DNA of 64,000 nucleotides, taken from assembly GCA_000372225.1 (NCBI GenBank), contig AQTY01000005.1, positions 10,126 through 74,125 of the forward strand, written 5' to 3'. Each line of letters opens with the position of its first letter. The stretch's first letter is position 1. This stretch comes from Candidatus Nitromaritima sp. SCGC AAA288-L16 (GTDB lineage: Bacteria > Nitrospinota > Nitrospinia > Nitrospinales > VA-1). Both the position numbers and the translations under genes were made by a program. This document shows positions 39,986-48,978 of the stretch, piece by piece. The notes beneath the pieces were generated by a model that saw only the letters and a list, made by a program, of their open reading frames with translations, had not been told where the DNA came from and searched no databases.

Positions 39986-40038
39986 TGGTGCCGAAGGGGG
40001 GTTCGAACCGTCACGGTTGCCCCTCACTGGATTTTGAA
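39986..40038 (-). pseudogene. 3' half of a tRNA-Leu(CAA), relic
   Basis: On the minus strand this reads an anticodon loop TTCAAAA (anticodon CAA), the 3' anticodon stem TCCAG, a variable arm, a T arm with GGTTCGAACC, and the acceptor end CTTCGGC-A-CCA. The acceptor end is identical to that of bacterial tRNA-Leu(CAA) genes such as E. coli leuX. The 5' half (acceptor GCCGAAG, D arm, 5' anticodon stem CTGGA) is absent upstream, and the T stem has two mismatches. It cannot be a working tRNA; a 3'-half fragment of this kind is typical of an old attachment site. Confidence 0.75.
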
Positions 40039-40109
40039 GCACAAATAATCCGAGATGTTATTGAATGCGCATTAAACGCTTTTGTGATTGGTATTCTTGG
40101 TTACTCAAT

Positions 40110-40907
40110 TTATCCGAGAGAGATCTCACCTGAGGCAACAACCTCGTCATGCCCATTGTCTTGGCGCAGGACAAGCCTGCCCGATTCATCAAGGTTGATA
40201 GCGGTGCCTGTAATGATGACAGATCCGCGCTTAACAGAGACCCTTTTCCCAAATAAGTCAGTATTGGATCCCCATTTTTTAATCACCGAATGTCCACCCT
40301 CAGCTAAAAATAAACGGTACTCACGGTCTAGGGTTATTAGCAATGATCGGATTACGGTCAGTCGGTTTATCGGTGACCCGTTTACTATTCTCAGAGAGGT
40401 CGCCATTTTTTTTAAATCCTCGGGAAACTGCTCTAATACCTGATTGACATTTATACCGATGCCAATAACTACGGAAAAGAAATTTCCTTGTTCTTGAGTT
40501 ACTTCACATAATAGACCGCATACTTTTTTATCGTTGATGAGTATGTCGTTAGGCCACTTCAAGTTAGCGCGTTGATGGCTGATTTCATTAATAGTTGAGA
40601 TGGCGGAGACCCCGGCGAGCAGGGTAATGAATGAAAGGTGATTAGGATTGAGATTGGGTTTCAATAGAATTGATAAATAAATTCCTGTTTCTGGAGGCGA
40701 ATGCCAGAATCTTCCCATTCGTCCTCTGCCTCCAGTTTGAGACTCGGCGATGATCACTAGACCTTCTTGAGCATTATTTTTTGCGTGTTCTTTAACTAAA
40801 TTGTTGGTTGAGTCGATTTCAGGTAGAAACAAAATTTCAGAACCAATATGGACGCAGTTCAGATTTTCTTTAATATTCGCGGCATCAGATTCGTAGTCAT
40901 AAGGCAT
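40110..40907 (-). CDS. birA: Biotin-[acetyl-CoA-carboxylase] ligase
   Basis: Attaches biotin to the carboxyl-carrier protein. 265 residues. The catalytic domain shows IDSTNNLVKEH, the biotinyl-AMP loop GGRGRMGRFWHSP, LKWPNDILINDKKVCGLLCE and VVIGIGINVNQ, with the small C-terminal SH3-like domain (KRVSVKRGSVIITGTAINLD). It lacks the N-terminal winged helix of bifunctional BirA repressors, so it is the monofunctional type. It ends 71 bases from the tRNA-Leu relic. Confidence 0.95.
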   Translation of the reverse strand: MPYDYESDAANIKENLNCVHIGSEILFLPEIDSTNNLVKEHAKNNAQEGLVIIAESQTGGRGRMGRFWHSPPETGIYLSILLKPNLNPNHLSFITLLAGVSAISTINEISHQRANLKWPNDILINDKKVCGLLCEVTQEQGNFFSVVIGIGINVNQVLEQFPEDLKKMATSLRIVNGSPINRLTVIRSLLITLDREYRLFLAEGGHSVIKKWGSNTDLFGKRVSVKRGSVIITGTAINLDESGRLVLRQDNGHDEVVASGEISLG

Positions 40908-41160
40908 AAATTATTTGCATATTGTATAGAAAGGTCGTCTTGCTTGAATTGTAAAGACAAAGTTATCGAATTCCAACTAGAATAGGTATCTTTTAAAGAT
41001 AAGTGGGTTAGTGTAGAAGACAAAATAATGCTTGAAAAATAAAAAAAATAGATTGAAATACTCCCAAAATATTGTTACAAGGCATTGTCCATAAAGGGAC
41101 GAAGCCAGTGACTTTTGTTGAATCGGGCTTAGATTTTTACAAAATTAGGGGAGAGTTAGA

Positions 41161-41295
41161 ATGAAAAGATTTGCTGGTGTATTTGTTTTGTTACTATTAG
41201 CTTCGATTTCAATCGCTGGTTGTTATGGCGGCGGCGGCGGATGTCCCCATGGTGTTTGTGATGAGGCACATAGTCCTAAAGGACCAGAAAACTAA
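41161..41295 (+). CDS. Very small Gly/Cys-rich lipoprotein
   Basis: 44 residues from an ATG with GGGGAG about 8 bases upstream. MKRFAGVFVLLLLASISIAGC is a textbook lipoprotein signal (lipobox IAGC, Cys21). The mature part is about 24 residues, beginning CYGGGGGCPHGVCDEAHS with three cysteines and two histidines, which could bind metal. A strong terminator follows 23 bases later, so it is expressed as a single-gene unit. Confidence 0.75.
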   Translation: MKRFAGVFVLLLLASISIAGCYGGGGGCPHGVCDEAHSPKGPEN

Positions 41296-41317
41296 GCATT
41301 GAAATGAAAGACCTGTA

Positions 41318-41351
41318 CCCACTCCATGATAAATGGGGTGGGATTTTTTTT
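41318..41351 (+). terminator. Strong terminator after the small lipoprotein
   Basis: 10-bp stem CCCACTCCAT / ATGGGGTGGG (one T-G pair), 5-base loop, then A and eight T (to 41351). Confidence 0.93.
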
Positions 41352-41783
41352 GTAAGGTATCTTCATTTCAAGACCTTATTGGGGTCCGTTTTTAATGGGA
41401 GATTACTGGGTCAGATTTGTGGCTTAATAGCTGGGCTAGGTCATTATTCCTGATTTGCGAAATTCTTTTTCAGAATCCGTATTTAAGACGAAGTGTCTTT
41501 ATACAGGCAGTAATGTGGGTCACCTTTTAGAGTATATATTCTTCCCCTTCCTTAGTTATTTCAAATTTGTACTCTAGAGAAAGATTCTAATTCATTTAGT
41601 TCAGGAATCTTGACAATCAGCGCTAAAGAGGTGATAAATATATCTCAATTCACTCCAATACCAATATGAGCTTGTTCTTATTTATCGAGTACAGGATGTT
41701 TTCTCGCGAGTTATGGTTTAAAGAGCTTTTGTTTTAAGAACAGTTTGTTTCCATTAATTTTATTAATTAAAATTTTAGCTGTT
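41352..41783 (+). promoter_or_regulatory. Leader region with probable promoter
   Basis: No coding frame is supported in these ~430 bases. A sigma-70-like pair TTGACA (41611-41616) and ATAAAT (41635-41640), spacer 18, lies about 145 bases before the TPR-like gene and probably drives it and the radical-SAM gene. Confidence 0.45.
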
Positions 41784-42116
41784 ATGGATAGAAAACCAGT
41801 TACAGTCGAGGAATTTAGAGAGGCACAGGATATATTGAAGGATGCTATAGACCTTCATGAAAAGAAAGACTTCTATGGGGCGATCAAATCATTTAAGAAG
41901 GCTATAGAGGTCAAACCTTTCAATGAAAGTCACTTGGATGAATTTCAAAAAAAATTAAAAGAGGGTACATATAAGCTAGCCCAGGAAAGTATGGCTTTTA
42001 TGGGGTGCGCTTCTGTGCATGTGAGTCAATTAGTTAAAGAATTGACGGATGAACAGAGGGAAGAAGTTCCTGTGGATGAGAACTTGATAAAAGTTTTTAA
42101 TGATTGGGAAAATTAA
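41784..42116 (+). CDS. Small TPR-like protein
   Basis: 110 residues from the ATG at 41784; the frame runs back to 41745 but those residues look like untranslated leader. Residues about 10-45 form one TPR-like helix pair (AQDILKDAIDLHEKKDFYGAIKSFKKAIEV in its core DFYGAIKSFKKAIEVKP). The C-terminal half is helical with one cysteine. It precedes the radical-SAM gene by 52 bases on the same strand. Confidence 0.65.
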   Translation: MDRKPVTVEEFREAQDILKDAIDLHEKKDFYGAIKSFKKAIEVKPFNESHLDEFQKKLKEGTYKLAQESMAFMGCASVHVSQLVKELTDEQREEVPVDENLIKVFNDWEN

Positions 42117-42168
42117 TAACCTTTTGTGACGAAAAGTTTTTTATATCGTTTGTTCGGGAGAACTTATC

Positions 42169-43368
42169 TTGGATAAAGAATTGTTGCATGAGGTGTTCCG
42201 ACGCGAAATGAATGATAGGAAAATCCCTCTTAGTTTGGGCAAAACCTGTCCAGTGAAATGTGCCTTCTGTTACGAAAAAGACACTGGTTATAGAACTACG
42301 TTTGACACCCCTCTGACCACTCAAGAAGACTGGGAATATATACTCAAGCAAATACAGGCGTACCCCACGGGAACAGAACACTGGGTTGTCGGTGGAAATG
42401 AGTATATGGAGTGGACCGATCTTTTTTTGCACCCCCGTGCTATGGATTGGTTGAATGAATTCCTGGATACTACGGATAAAAATATTACCCTGTTTACCGT
42501 CGGGTATACTCCCGCAAATGAGATCAATCGATTGGCAGAGAAATACCCAGGAAGGATTAACTTTGAACTTTCGGTCATCACATTAGGATCTTACAGAAAG
42601 CGCCTGATGCCCCATGGTCCTACAGTGGATCAGGTTTTAAAAATCTTGGATGGTCCGGCGGTTACTTCAGCCAATTTTTATTCGTTCGGACCGGATACCA
42701 TGTATGGCGATGCAATCAAAGTCTCACAGGTAAATAATAAGTGTTTGCTTTGGATGGGGTGCCTTACCCCGTTAAAATATATTGATCGAGATACCACCAT
42801 GCTAATGAGACAAGGTAAAAAGTTTCTCCCTAGAGAAGCGAAAAAAATTTACGAGGCCAACCTACCCAATAGCACAATGATTCAGACGGAATCGGATATT
42901 ACAGCCTTTTTGAACCGAAATAAAATTATTAAGACATTTGATGCTTGTGAGTTGGAAAAAAAAGACGCGGTGGTCATGGCTGGGAACGTATACAAGGTTA
43001 TGAGTTTACTTCGAAAGAATCGAGCACGTTATTTGTATGTTCCTAACGATACGCTGGGTGGTGATTCCAATTGTAGTACTTTGCTTACTTTTGACGATGT
43101 TGGTAGAAGGTTGACCAACGAAAAGAGAGTGTTCCTTCCCAAGGTTATTATGGAGGGTTCCTCTGGAGAAGAAAAAGATATTTCGGGAGCTACCTTTGAC
43201 GAGTTTAAGTCGCGGTTTCCAAACTGCAACTTCAAGGTTTTGCATAAGGTCAATTCTAAACTTTCTAATAAGAAATTGTACGAAAAAGGATACCTGAAAA
43301 ATTATGTAGAAGATTATTTGGGAAATCCTCTGCATGAAAAATTTGAAGCGGTAGCTTTGCCTAATTAG
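42169..43368 (+). CDS. Radical SAM protein with DUF512-like C-terminus
   Basis: 399 residues from a TTG start with GGGAG about 9 bases upstream; a later start would cut close to the cluster. The CxxxCxxC motif is at C27, C31, C34 (CPVKCAFCYEKD), very near the N-terminus. The core has VVGGNEYMEW and ELSVITLGSYRKRLMPHG. The C-terminal ~120 residues (RYLYVPNDTLGGDSNC, then LLTFDDVGRRL and VFLPKVIMEG) recall the DUF512 domain of FeS oxidoreductases. No B12 domain is present. Followed 41 bases later by a 61-residue gene, possibly a partner. Reaction unknown. Confidence 0.82.
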   Translation: MDKELLHEVFRREMNDRKIPLSLGKTCPVKCAFCYEKDTGYRTTFDTPLTTQEDWEYILKQIQAYPTGTEHWVVGGNEYMEWTDLFLHPRAMDWLNEFLDTTDKNITLFTVGYTPANEINRLAEKYPGRINFELSVITLGSYRKRLMPHGPTVDQVLKILDGPAVTSANFYSFGPDTMYGDAIKVSQVNNKCLLWMGCLTPLKYIDRDTTMLMRQGKKFLPREAKKIYEANLPNSTMIQTESDITAFLNRNKIIKTFDACELEKKDAVVMAGNVYKVMSLLRKNRARYLYVPNDTLGGDSNCSTLLTFDDVGRRLTNEKRVFLPKVIMEGSSGEEKDISGATFDEFKSRFPNCNFKVLHKVNSKLSNKKLYEKGYLKNYVEDYLGNPLHEKFEAVALPN

Positions 43369-43409
43369 ATCTAGACGCTAAAAATCACATAATAGAATTA
43401 GGAGAGATT

Positions 43410-43595
43410 ATGTTGTATCGGTTAAAAGTGGTATTTACTGATAATGAAGAAATAGTTTTTGAAAATACAGAAAAGCATGGTTTTAGTGACGATTTGGAGT
43501 TGTTTGAATTGACTACTATGGATGAGATTTTTGTGGTTCCAATTAAACAAATAAAATATATCTCGTGCGATTCGAAAATTTTCAAAAACAAGTAG
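43410..43595 (+). CDS. Small acidic protein next to radical SAM gene
   Basis: 61 residues, ATG with GGAGAG just upstream. Beta-rich composition: YRLKVVFTDNEEIVFENT, then EIFVVPIKQIKYISCD. One cysteine near the C-terminus. No leader-peptide hallmark is obvious, so I do not call it a RiPP precursor. It is probably co-transcribed with the radical-SAM gene. No family recognised. Confidence 0.6.
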   Translation: MLYRLKVVFTDNEEIVFENTEKHGFSDDLELFELTTMDEIFVVPIKQIKYISCDSKIFKNK

Positions 43596-43635
43596 TTTTT
43601 TTACAGCAAAGCAGGGCCTTCTTTTACTTTTATTT

Positions 43636-44088
43636 TTATAGTTTTTCTATAGTTTTAATTTTAGCCCTTTTTAGCCACTGCTTTTCATTAAACCTTCCTT
43701 GAAAATGTTTCTCGAAGAGGATCTCGTTGCGATTTAATAGCTTGCCATCAACAAGGTTATGGTTGTTTGGTTTACGTGGGATTTCCTTTTGAGTGTTGCC
43801 AACCCGTTTTTCAAATTGCCTCGCCCAATGATTTTTTATTTTCTGAGGTCGATTTTCTGATGGAGAATCAATGGCCTGAGTCGATTTGTCTGTTCCTTCT
43901 GAAAACATGAGGCAGGATAGCTCTTCTAAGCTAAGAATGAGGTTTACAACAGCCATTTCTTTGATCAACTCTTTAGATTTGAAATACTTTAAAACTTTCT
44001 CCACATCTGGTGATGAAACAATAGCCTTTAATATTGCTTCATTAAGTAGATCAAATTCTTTATCTTGAAATCCTTCAAATGCTTCCAT
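43636..44088 (-). CDS. Protein of unknown function
   Basis: 150 residues. The N-terminal 70 residues are helical (FDLLNEAILKAIVSSPDVEKVL; LILSLEELSCLMF), the C-terminal half is polar and basic (RPQKIKNHWARQFEKRV, RAKIKTIEKL). AAAGGAG lies about 9 bases upstream of the ATG at 44088. It is convergent with the radical-SAM unit. No family recognised. Confidence 0.7.
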   Translation of the reverse strand: MEAFEGFQDKEFDLLNEAILKAIVSSPDVEKVLKYFKSKELIKEMAVVNLILSLEELSCLMFSEGTDKSTQAIDSPSENRPQKIKNHWARQFEKRVGNTQKEIPRKPNNHNLVDGKLLNRNEILFEKHFQGRFNEKQWLKRAKIKTIEKL

Positions 44089-44482
44089 TCAGTAGTTCTC
44101 CTTTGGAGTTAGTTTAAGGAAGAATCAATATTCTTATCGGTTTAATGTGTTTTAATGTTAACAAAGCAAGACTTATGCCAGACAAAAGACACTCCTTTAA
44201 CTGGATTGATGTTTTTCAGGAAAATATGTAAATACATTAAAACAATAGGTTAATTTATTTTTTTGATTAGTACTTTCAACTGTAGGTACATAATCTTTAG
44301 CTTATAATTTTCGTCAAAAAATTTACACTTGTGTCTTATGGAGGGGATTAGGGTGGCAGTAGTGAATTGATCTATTGTTGCTTATGTAGGCTTGTGGTAA
44401 CCTTGTTTTTTATTTTGTTATTAGTTATCGGTCATTCAAACTCAAAGTATTTATTCGCTCTAAATAGTATTCTCCTCCTTAT
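44089..44482 (+). other. Intergenic stretch upstream of hemB
   Basis: About 390 AT-rich bases between divergent genes. I see only very short frames (under 20 codons) and no convincing -35/-10 pair. It must contain the promoters for hemB and the divergent unknown gene. Confidence 0.5.
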
Positions 44483-45457
44483 ATGACATTTCCTACCCAC
44501 CGATATAGGCGTCTGCGTCAGAATGGTGGCATTCTAAGAATGGTTCGTGAGACCTCTTTGTCTACCGATGACTTGATTGAGCCATTTTTTGTCTGCGAAG
44601 GGTCAGATGTTAGGCAAGAAATTTCATCCATGCCGGGTGTGTGTCGCTTTTCAATCAAAAATTTGGTGTTAGAGGCTAAGGCAAGCTACGCATTGGGTAT
44701 TCCAGCGGTGATTCTTTTTGGGATTCCAGATAAAAAAGATAAACTTGGTTCTGAAGCATACAACCCGGATGGAATTGTTCAGCGCGCTATACGTGAAATT
44801 AAAAATGCTGTTCCTGAAGTAGTTGTCATCACAGACGTTTGTATAGATGAGTACACAGATCATGGTCATTGCGGGATAGTTAAGGATGGTCAGATCCTAA
44901 ATGACGCGACTTTGGAAATTTTATCAACAATGGCCTTAACCCACTCAGAGGCAGGTGCCGACATTGTTGCTCCTTCAGATATGATGGATGGCCGTGTTCA
45001 AGCGATTCGTGCAACTTTAGATGAGGCTGGTCACCAGGAAACAATTATCATGTCGTATGCAGCTAAATATGCATCGGCATTTTATGGGCCATTTCGAGAA
45101 GCAGCAGACTCATCTCCTCAATTTGGGGATCGATGCTCGTATCAAATGGATCCTGCAAATGCATCTGAGGGTCTCAAAGAAGTTTTGCAAGATGTAGAAG
45201 AGGGCGCCGACATTATAATGGTTAAACCTGCTCTTTCTTATTTAGATGTTATTTCTCAAGTGAAAAGTGAGATCAATGTCCCTTTGGCCGCTTATAATGT
45301 AAGTGGCGAGTATTCAATGGTGAAGGCTGCTGCCCAAAAAGGCTGGATCGATGGTGAAAAAGTAATGATGGAAATTCTTTTAAGCATTAAGAGAGCTGGG
45401 GCGCAAATGATTCTGACTTATTTTTCTAGAGAAGCGGCAAAATTTCTTAACAGGTGA
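44483..45457 (+). CDS. hemB: Delta-aminolevulinic acid dehydratase (porphobilinogen synthase)
   Basis: Condenses two aminolevulinates to porphobilinogen in haem and cobalamin synthesis. 324 residues. Both Schiff-base lysines are present: [15 protein letters not shown] and [12 protein letters not shown]. The metal-site segment reads [15 protein letters not shown]: the first and third cysteines of the zinc site are kept but the middle one is aspartate, a mix of the zinc (C-C-C) and magnesium (D-A-D) patterns. [12 protein letters not shown] and YNVSGEYSM are standard. Stands alone. Confidence 0.97.
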   Translation: MTFPTHRYRRLRQNGGILRMVRETSLSTDDLIEPFFVCEGSDVRQEISSMPGVCRFSIKNLVLEAKASYALGIPAVILFGIPDKKDKLGSEAYNPDGIVQRAIREIKNAVPEVVVITDVCIDEYTDHGHCGIVKDGQILNDATLEILSTMALTHSEAGADIVAPSDMMDGRVQAIRATLDEAGHQETIIMSYAAKYASAFYGPFREAADSSPQFGDRCSYQMDPANASEGLKEVLQDVEEGADIIMVKPALSYLDVISQVKSEINVPLAAYNVSGEYSMVKAAAQKGWIDGEKVMMEILLSIKRAGAQMILTYFSREAAKFLNR

Positions 45458-46022
45458 ACTTAAGGCCAGGTAATTTTTTTGTATTAAGTCTTCTTGGTAA
45501 ATGGTTGTTAAGAAATGAATGCCTGAGAATTTCCAATTAGAGAGAATATTTGTGAAACTATTTTTAAGGAATGTGCGTGTCCATTTTGGTCAAAAATATC
45601 AGACTTATTCGCAAGAAATTAAAAAATACTAAATTGCTGATGTCGAAAATTTTAAGGATTGAATTTCGCACCTATGTTCGGTATTGAAGCACGGAAAAGA
45701 GACGCCCCGACTTTAGTTTTGATCAAGTTGTCATACTTAGGGAGAATTTCTCCAGAGTAGATGTTGAACAAGAAGTTAAGTGATTATGATATTTTACCGC
45801 GCGCAAATATTTCTAGAGCAAAGACTTTCCCAGAAGTGAAGTTGGTCGACTTCGTAAGAGGTTGATAGCTTTCAAAAAGCCTGCGTGTTCAGGGTTGATG
45901 ACCATTGATTCCTCTGAAAAAATACTGACTCTTTTTAGAAAAATGGATACTGATATACAGACGGCGTGTATGCGGTCCTTGCAGAGATCTTTGAATCAAT
46001 CGATAACTATGAGGTGAGTTAG
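45458..46022 (+). other. Intergenic stretch with short, weak frames
   Basis: About 560 bases. Two short plus-strand frames are visible: 45519-45632 (37 residues, no good ribosome site) and 45898-46017 (39 residues, MTIDSSEKILTLFRKMDTD..., ending five bases before the next GTG). Neither has a recognised domain. The stretch may hold decayed coding sequence plus the promoter of the following cell-wall cluster. Confidence 0.4.
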
Positions 46023-46937
46023 GTGAAATTATCCGGGATCCAAAGACAATGGTGGGTGGGTGTTATGCTTTTCCTTGGCATTCTAGTTCTTTTCCCCTTG
46101 GAATTTTATGGAAAAATTTTTGAACGGGGAATAGGGAATTACCTTAAATGGCAAAATAGTGCTCGTCCTCAATTGGGGAGGGTTTGGGATAAAGATCGAC
46201 AAACCATTCTTGCTCAAACTAAAGTTCAGTCGATCCGGTCCTTGCTCGATTCGAGGCAGGAATCTGCTGAGGCGATTGATTCACTTAAAGCTTTATTTGA
46301 AAATACTGAACCATCATTCCCGCTAGTGTTATCACGTGAAAAATTTCTTGATCTCTATTACGACTTTCCTGGGCAGTGGTCGGTTCGAATAATTTCACCA
46401 TTTGAGCTTATTTCTATCGATTCTAAATACAATTGGACGAGAGTTCTTTTGAAGCGTTTTGGGCAGTGGTTTACCATCAGTTTTCTTGATTCTCATAATA
46501 TTCCTGTTCATGAAGTGTTTGTAGCAACAGATGCCCTGAAAGAAGTACAGGCTACTCGCACTGTTAAACAGGGTAGTCTAGAAGAGGTTGGGTTTGAAAA
46601 AGATCGAGTATATTCTGTAGCAGTATTTCTTCCTCTTTTGCAAACGCTTGACCCAAAAACACAGCACGCTGTTTTTCCTGATCCTAGGTGGTTCCTTGCC
46701 AAGGACTACAGCATCACCCGTATTGGTGTTCGAGAACTTGAATCTTCAAACAAAACAGTATCAAGTCTCGAATTTGGTATTGAGTACAATACCGATTACT
46801 ACACGGGGGTTCTTTTAATTCCTGTTTCCCGAGAAATAGCCAATAATTTATTGTCCCAAATCGAAAGAACAAATTTCGATATATGGGGAGAAGAGTTTAG
46901 CACCCTTACAGTTCCTTCAGTTGGAGACAACCCTTGA
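46023..46937 (+). CDS. Membrane-anchored protein upstream of PBP1a, unknown
   Basis: 304 residues from a GTG with GAGGTGAG just upstream. One N-terminal membrane segment (WWVGVMLFLGILVLFPLEF, residues 10-29) with the remainder outside, mostly soluble mixed alpha/beta. I recognise no family. Its stop overlaps the TTG of the PBP1a gene (TTGA), so the two are translationally coupled. A role in peptidoglycan synthesis is inferred from this coupling. Confidence 0.75.
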   Translation: MKLSGIQRQWWVGVMLFLGILVLFPLEFYGKIFERGIGNYLKWQNSARPQLGRVWDKDRQTILAQTKVQSIRSLLDSRQESAEAIDSLKALFENTEPSFPLVLSREKFLDLYYDFPGQWSVRIISPFELISIDSKYNWTRVLLKRFGQWFTISFLDSHNIPVHEVFVATDALKEVQATRTVKQGSLEEVGFEKDRVYSVAVFLPLLQTLDPKTQHAVFPDPRWFLAKDYSITRIGVRELESSNKTVSSLEFGIEYNTDYYTGVLLIPVSREIANNLLSQIERTNFDIWGEEFSTLTVPSVGDNP

Positions 46938-48978
46938 TTCGATACCTAATCGAACGGACAGTTTTTTTATTTTATATTTTGATGCTTTTGGGTGTTTTTG
47001 TCGGATTGGGGTCTTATTTTCTGTTTAGTCGAGACTTGCCTCAATTACCAAATGACTTGAGAAAAATCAACCTTAGTCTTGCCACCGAAATTTACTCTGC
47101 TGACGGAGAAAGAATTAAAGTTTTAGGCCAACGCTATCCTGTTCCTTTGGAAGATATTTCTCCAAATTTCACAAATGCCATCATAGCAGCAGAAGACGCC
47201 AGTTTTTATCAGCATAAAGGGTTGGATCATCGGGCTTTGATGAGAGCGCTTTATATGAATATTCGTGAACGAAAAATATTGCAGGGGGGTAGCACCATTA
47301 CCCAACAACTTTCAAAAAATCTTTTTTTCTCTTTTGAAAGAAATTGGGTGCGCAAAGTCAAGGAGCTCTTAATTTCCTTCCAATTGGAAGCCACCTTCTC
47401 AAAAGAAAAAATTCTTGAGGCCTATTGTAATCAGATTTATTTTGGTAATGGAGCTTATGGCGTTGAAGAAGCGGCGCAAACCTATTTTAGAAAAAGAGCA
47501 CGAGATCTAACCATTTTGCAGGGGGCTCTCTTGGCTGGTTTGCCGAACTCACCGAATTACACTAATCCATTTAAAGACTATGAACGCTCTATGCGTAGAG
47601 CCGAGTATATTTTAACGAGAATGGTTAAAGAACATCTGATTTCTTCAGAAGAAAAAAAAGAAGCGTTGTCTTCGTCATTGGAATTGATTAGACCAAGAGA
47701 AGATGATAACCCGAGTCGGTATTTTCTTAATTATGTGCTTGCGAAACTAGAAAGTAAGTATGGAAAGGAGTTTGTTCACTTTGGTGGATTGAAAGTATTT
47801 ACCACCTTGGATACACGCCTTCAGGGTTTTGCTCAGAGGTCTGCATTGTCCCATTTAGAGGCATTGGAAAGTAAGATGGTTCATGGAGTTGAAAAAAATA
47901 TTTACAGGTAGGGATGGTGTCAATAGAAAACCAAAGCGGGGCTGTTCGGGTTATGCTTGGAGGCCGTAGTTACTCTAATAGCCAATTTAATCGTGCCGTT
48001 TCAAATAACCGGCTTCCTGGTTCGTCATTTAAGCCGTTTGTTTATCTAGCAGCAATGGAGCGAGATGGTTTTAACCCCGCTTCTATAGTTAAAGACGAAC
48101 CCGTTGTCATAGAAATTCCAGGTTCCAGTCCATGGGAGCCTAAAAACTTTAGTGATAAGTATGTAGGCGATATTATTTTAAAAAAGGCCATGATGAGGTC
48201 ATTAAACTCTGTTTCAGCAAAGTTGATTCAGGAGGTAACCCCTGAAAAGGTTATAAAAGCAGCTCGCCAGTTTGGTGTCACCAGTCCACTTGGGGATAAC
48301 CTTTCGCTTGCACTTGGAACTTCAGGGGTTTCTCCTCTTGAGATGGCTTCAGCATACAGTACGATTGCAAACCTTGGTATTTACAATGAACCTTATTTTG
48401 TTGAACGTATTGAGGATTTTAAAGGGAATCCTTTGTATGAAAACTTTTATCACGGGGTGCAGAACTATGCACCGAAATCAATTTATCCATTGCTAAATAT
48501 GATGCAGGGAGTGATAGATGGTGGGACCGGTAGAATTGTTCGGCAGATGGGGTTTAAACATCCTGCGGGGGGTAAAACAGGGACCACTAACAGTTTTAAG
48601 GATTCTTGGTTTGATGGTTTTACTAAGGATTTTTCTACTTCTGTCTGGATTGGGTATGACAATAATGAACCTATGATTGATCGGCACGCGCATGGTCTGA
48701 CAGGAGCCAGTGCTGCTGCTCCAATCTGGACACTCTATATGGAAAAGGCTTTGCAAGGGAAAAACCAGATTAAGTTTCCAATTCCCGAAGGGATAAAATT
48801 TGAAAAAGTGGATGTCTATACTGGAACTCTTGCAGATAGTCAATCGATCGAGACTATGAATGTCGCCGTTAAGGAAGAGACGGTTATTTTACCTCGGGCC
48901 ATTGAACCTATCCCTGTTGAGCTGGATCTTATTGAACCCTCGAAAACTTCTGAATTGAACAATGTACCAAACCCTTAA
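46934..48978 (+). CDS. mrcA: Bifunctional penicillin-binding protein 1a, frameshifted
   Basis: Peptidoglycan glycosyltransferase and transpeptidase, about 680 residues when joined. Membrane anchor at residues 8-30. Transglycosylase motifs: EDASFYQHKG, GGSTITQQLSK, the RKVKELL/EATFSKEKILEAYCNQIYFGNGAYG region in its core ILEAYCNQIYFGNG. The frame stops at 47911; the transpeptidase domain continues in another frame from about 47914 with SSFKPFV (S-x-x-K), SLNSVS (SxN) and GKTGTT (KTG). A run of seven A at 47892-47898 is the likely site: eight A would give VEKKYLQVGMVSIENQSG without a break. Start TTG at 46934, coupled to the upstream gene. Confidence 0.92.

Noticed and set aside
43410..43595. 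RiPP precursor for the adjacent radical SAM enzyme
   Set aside because: No leader/core layout, no Gly-Gly or Cys-rich core; beta-rich small protein instead.
45519..45632. 37-codon frame in the gap after hemB
   Set aside because: No ribosome site and no conserved-looking segment; mentioned only in the intergenic entry.
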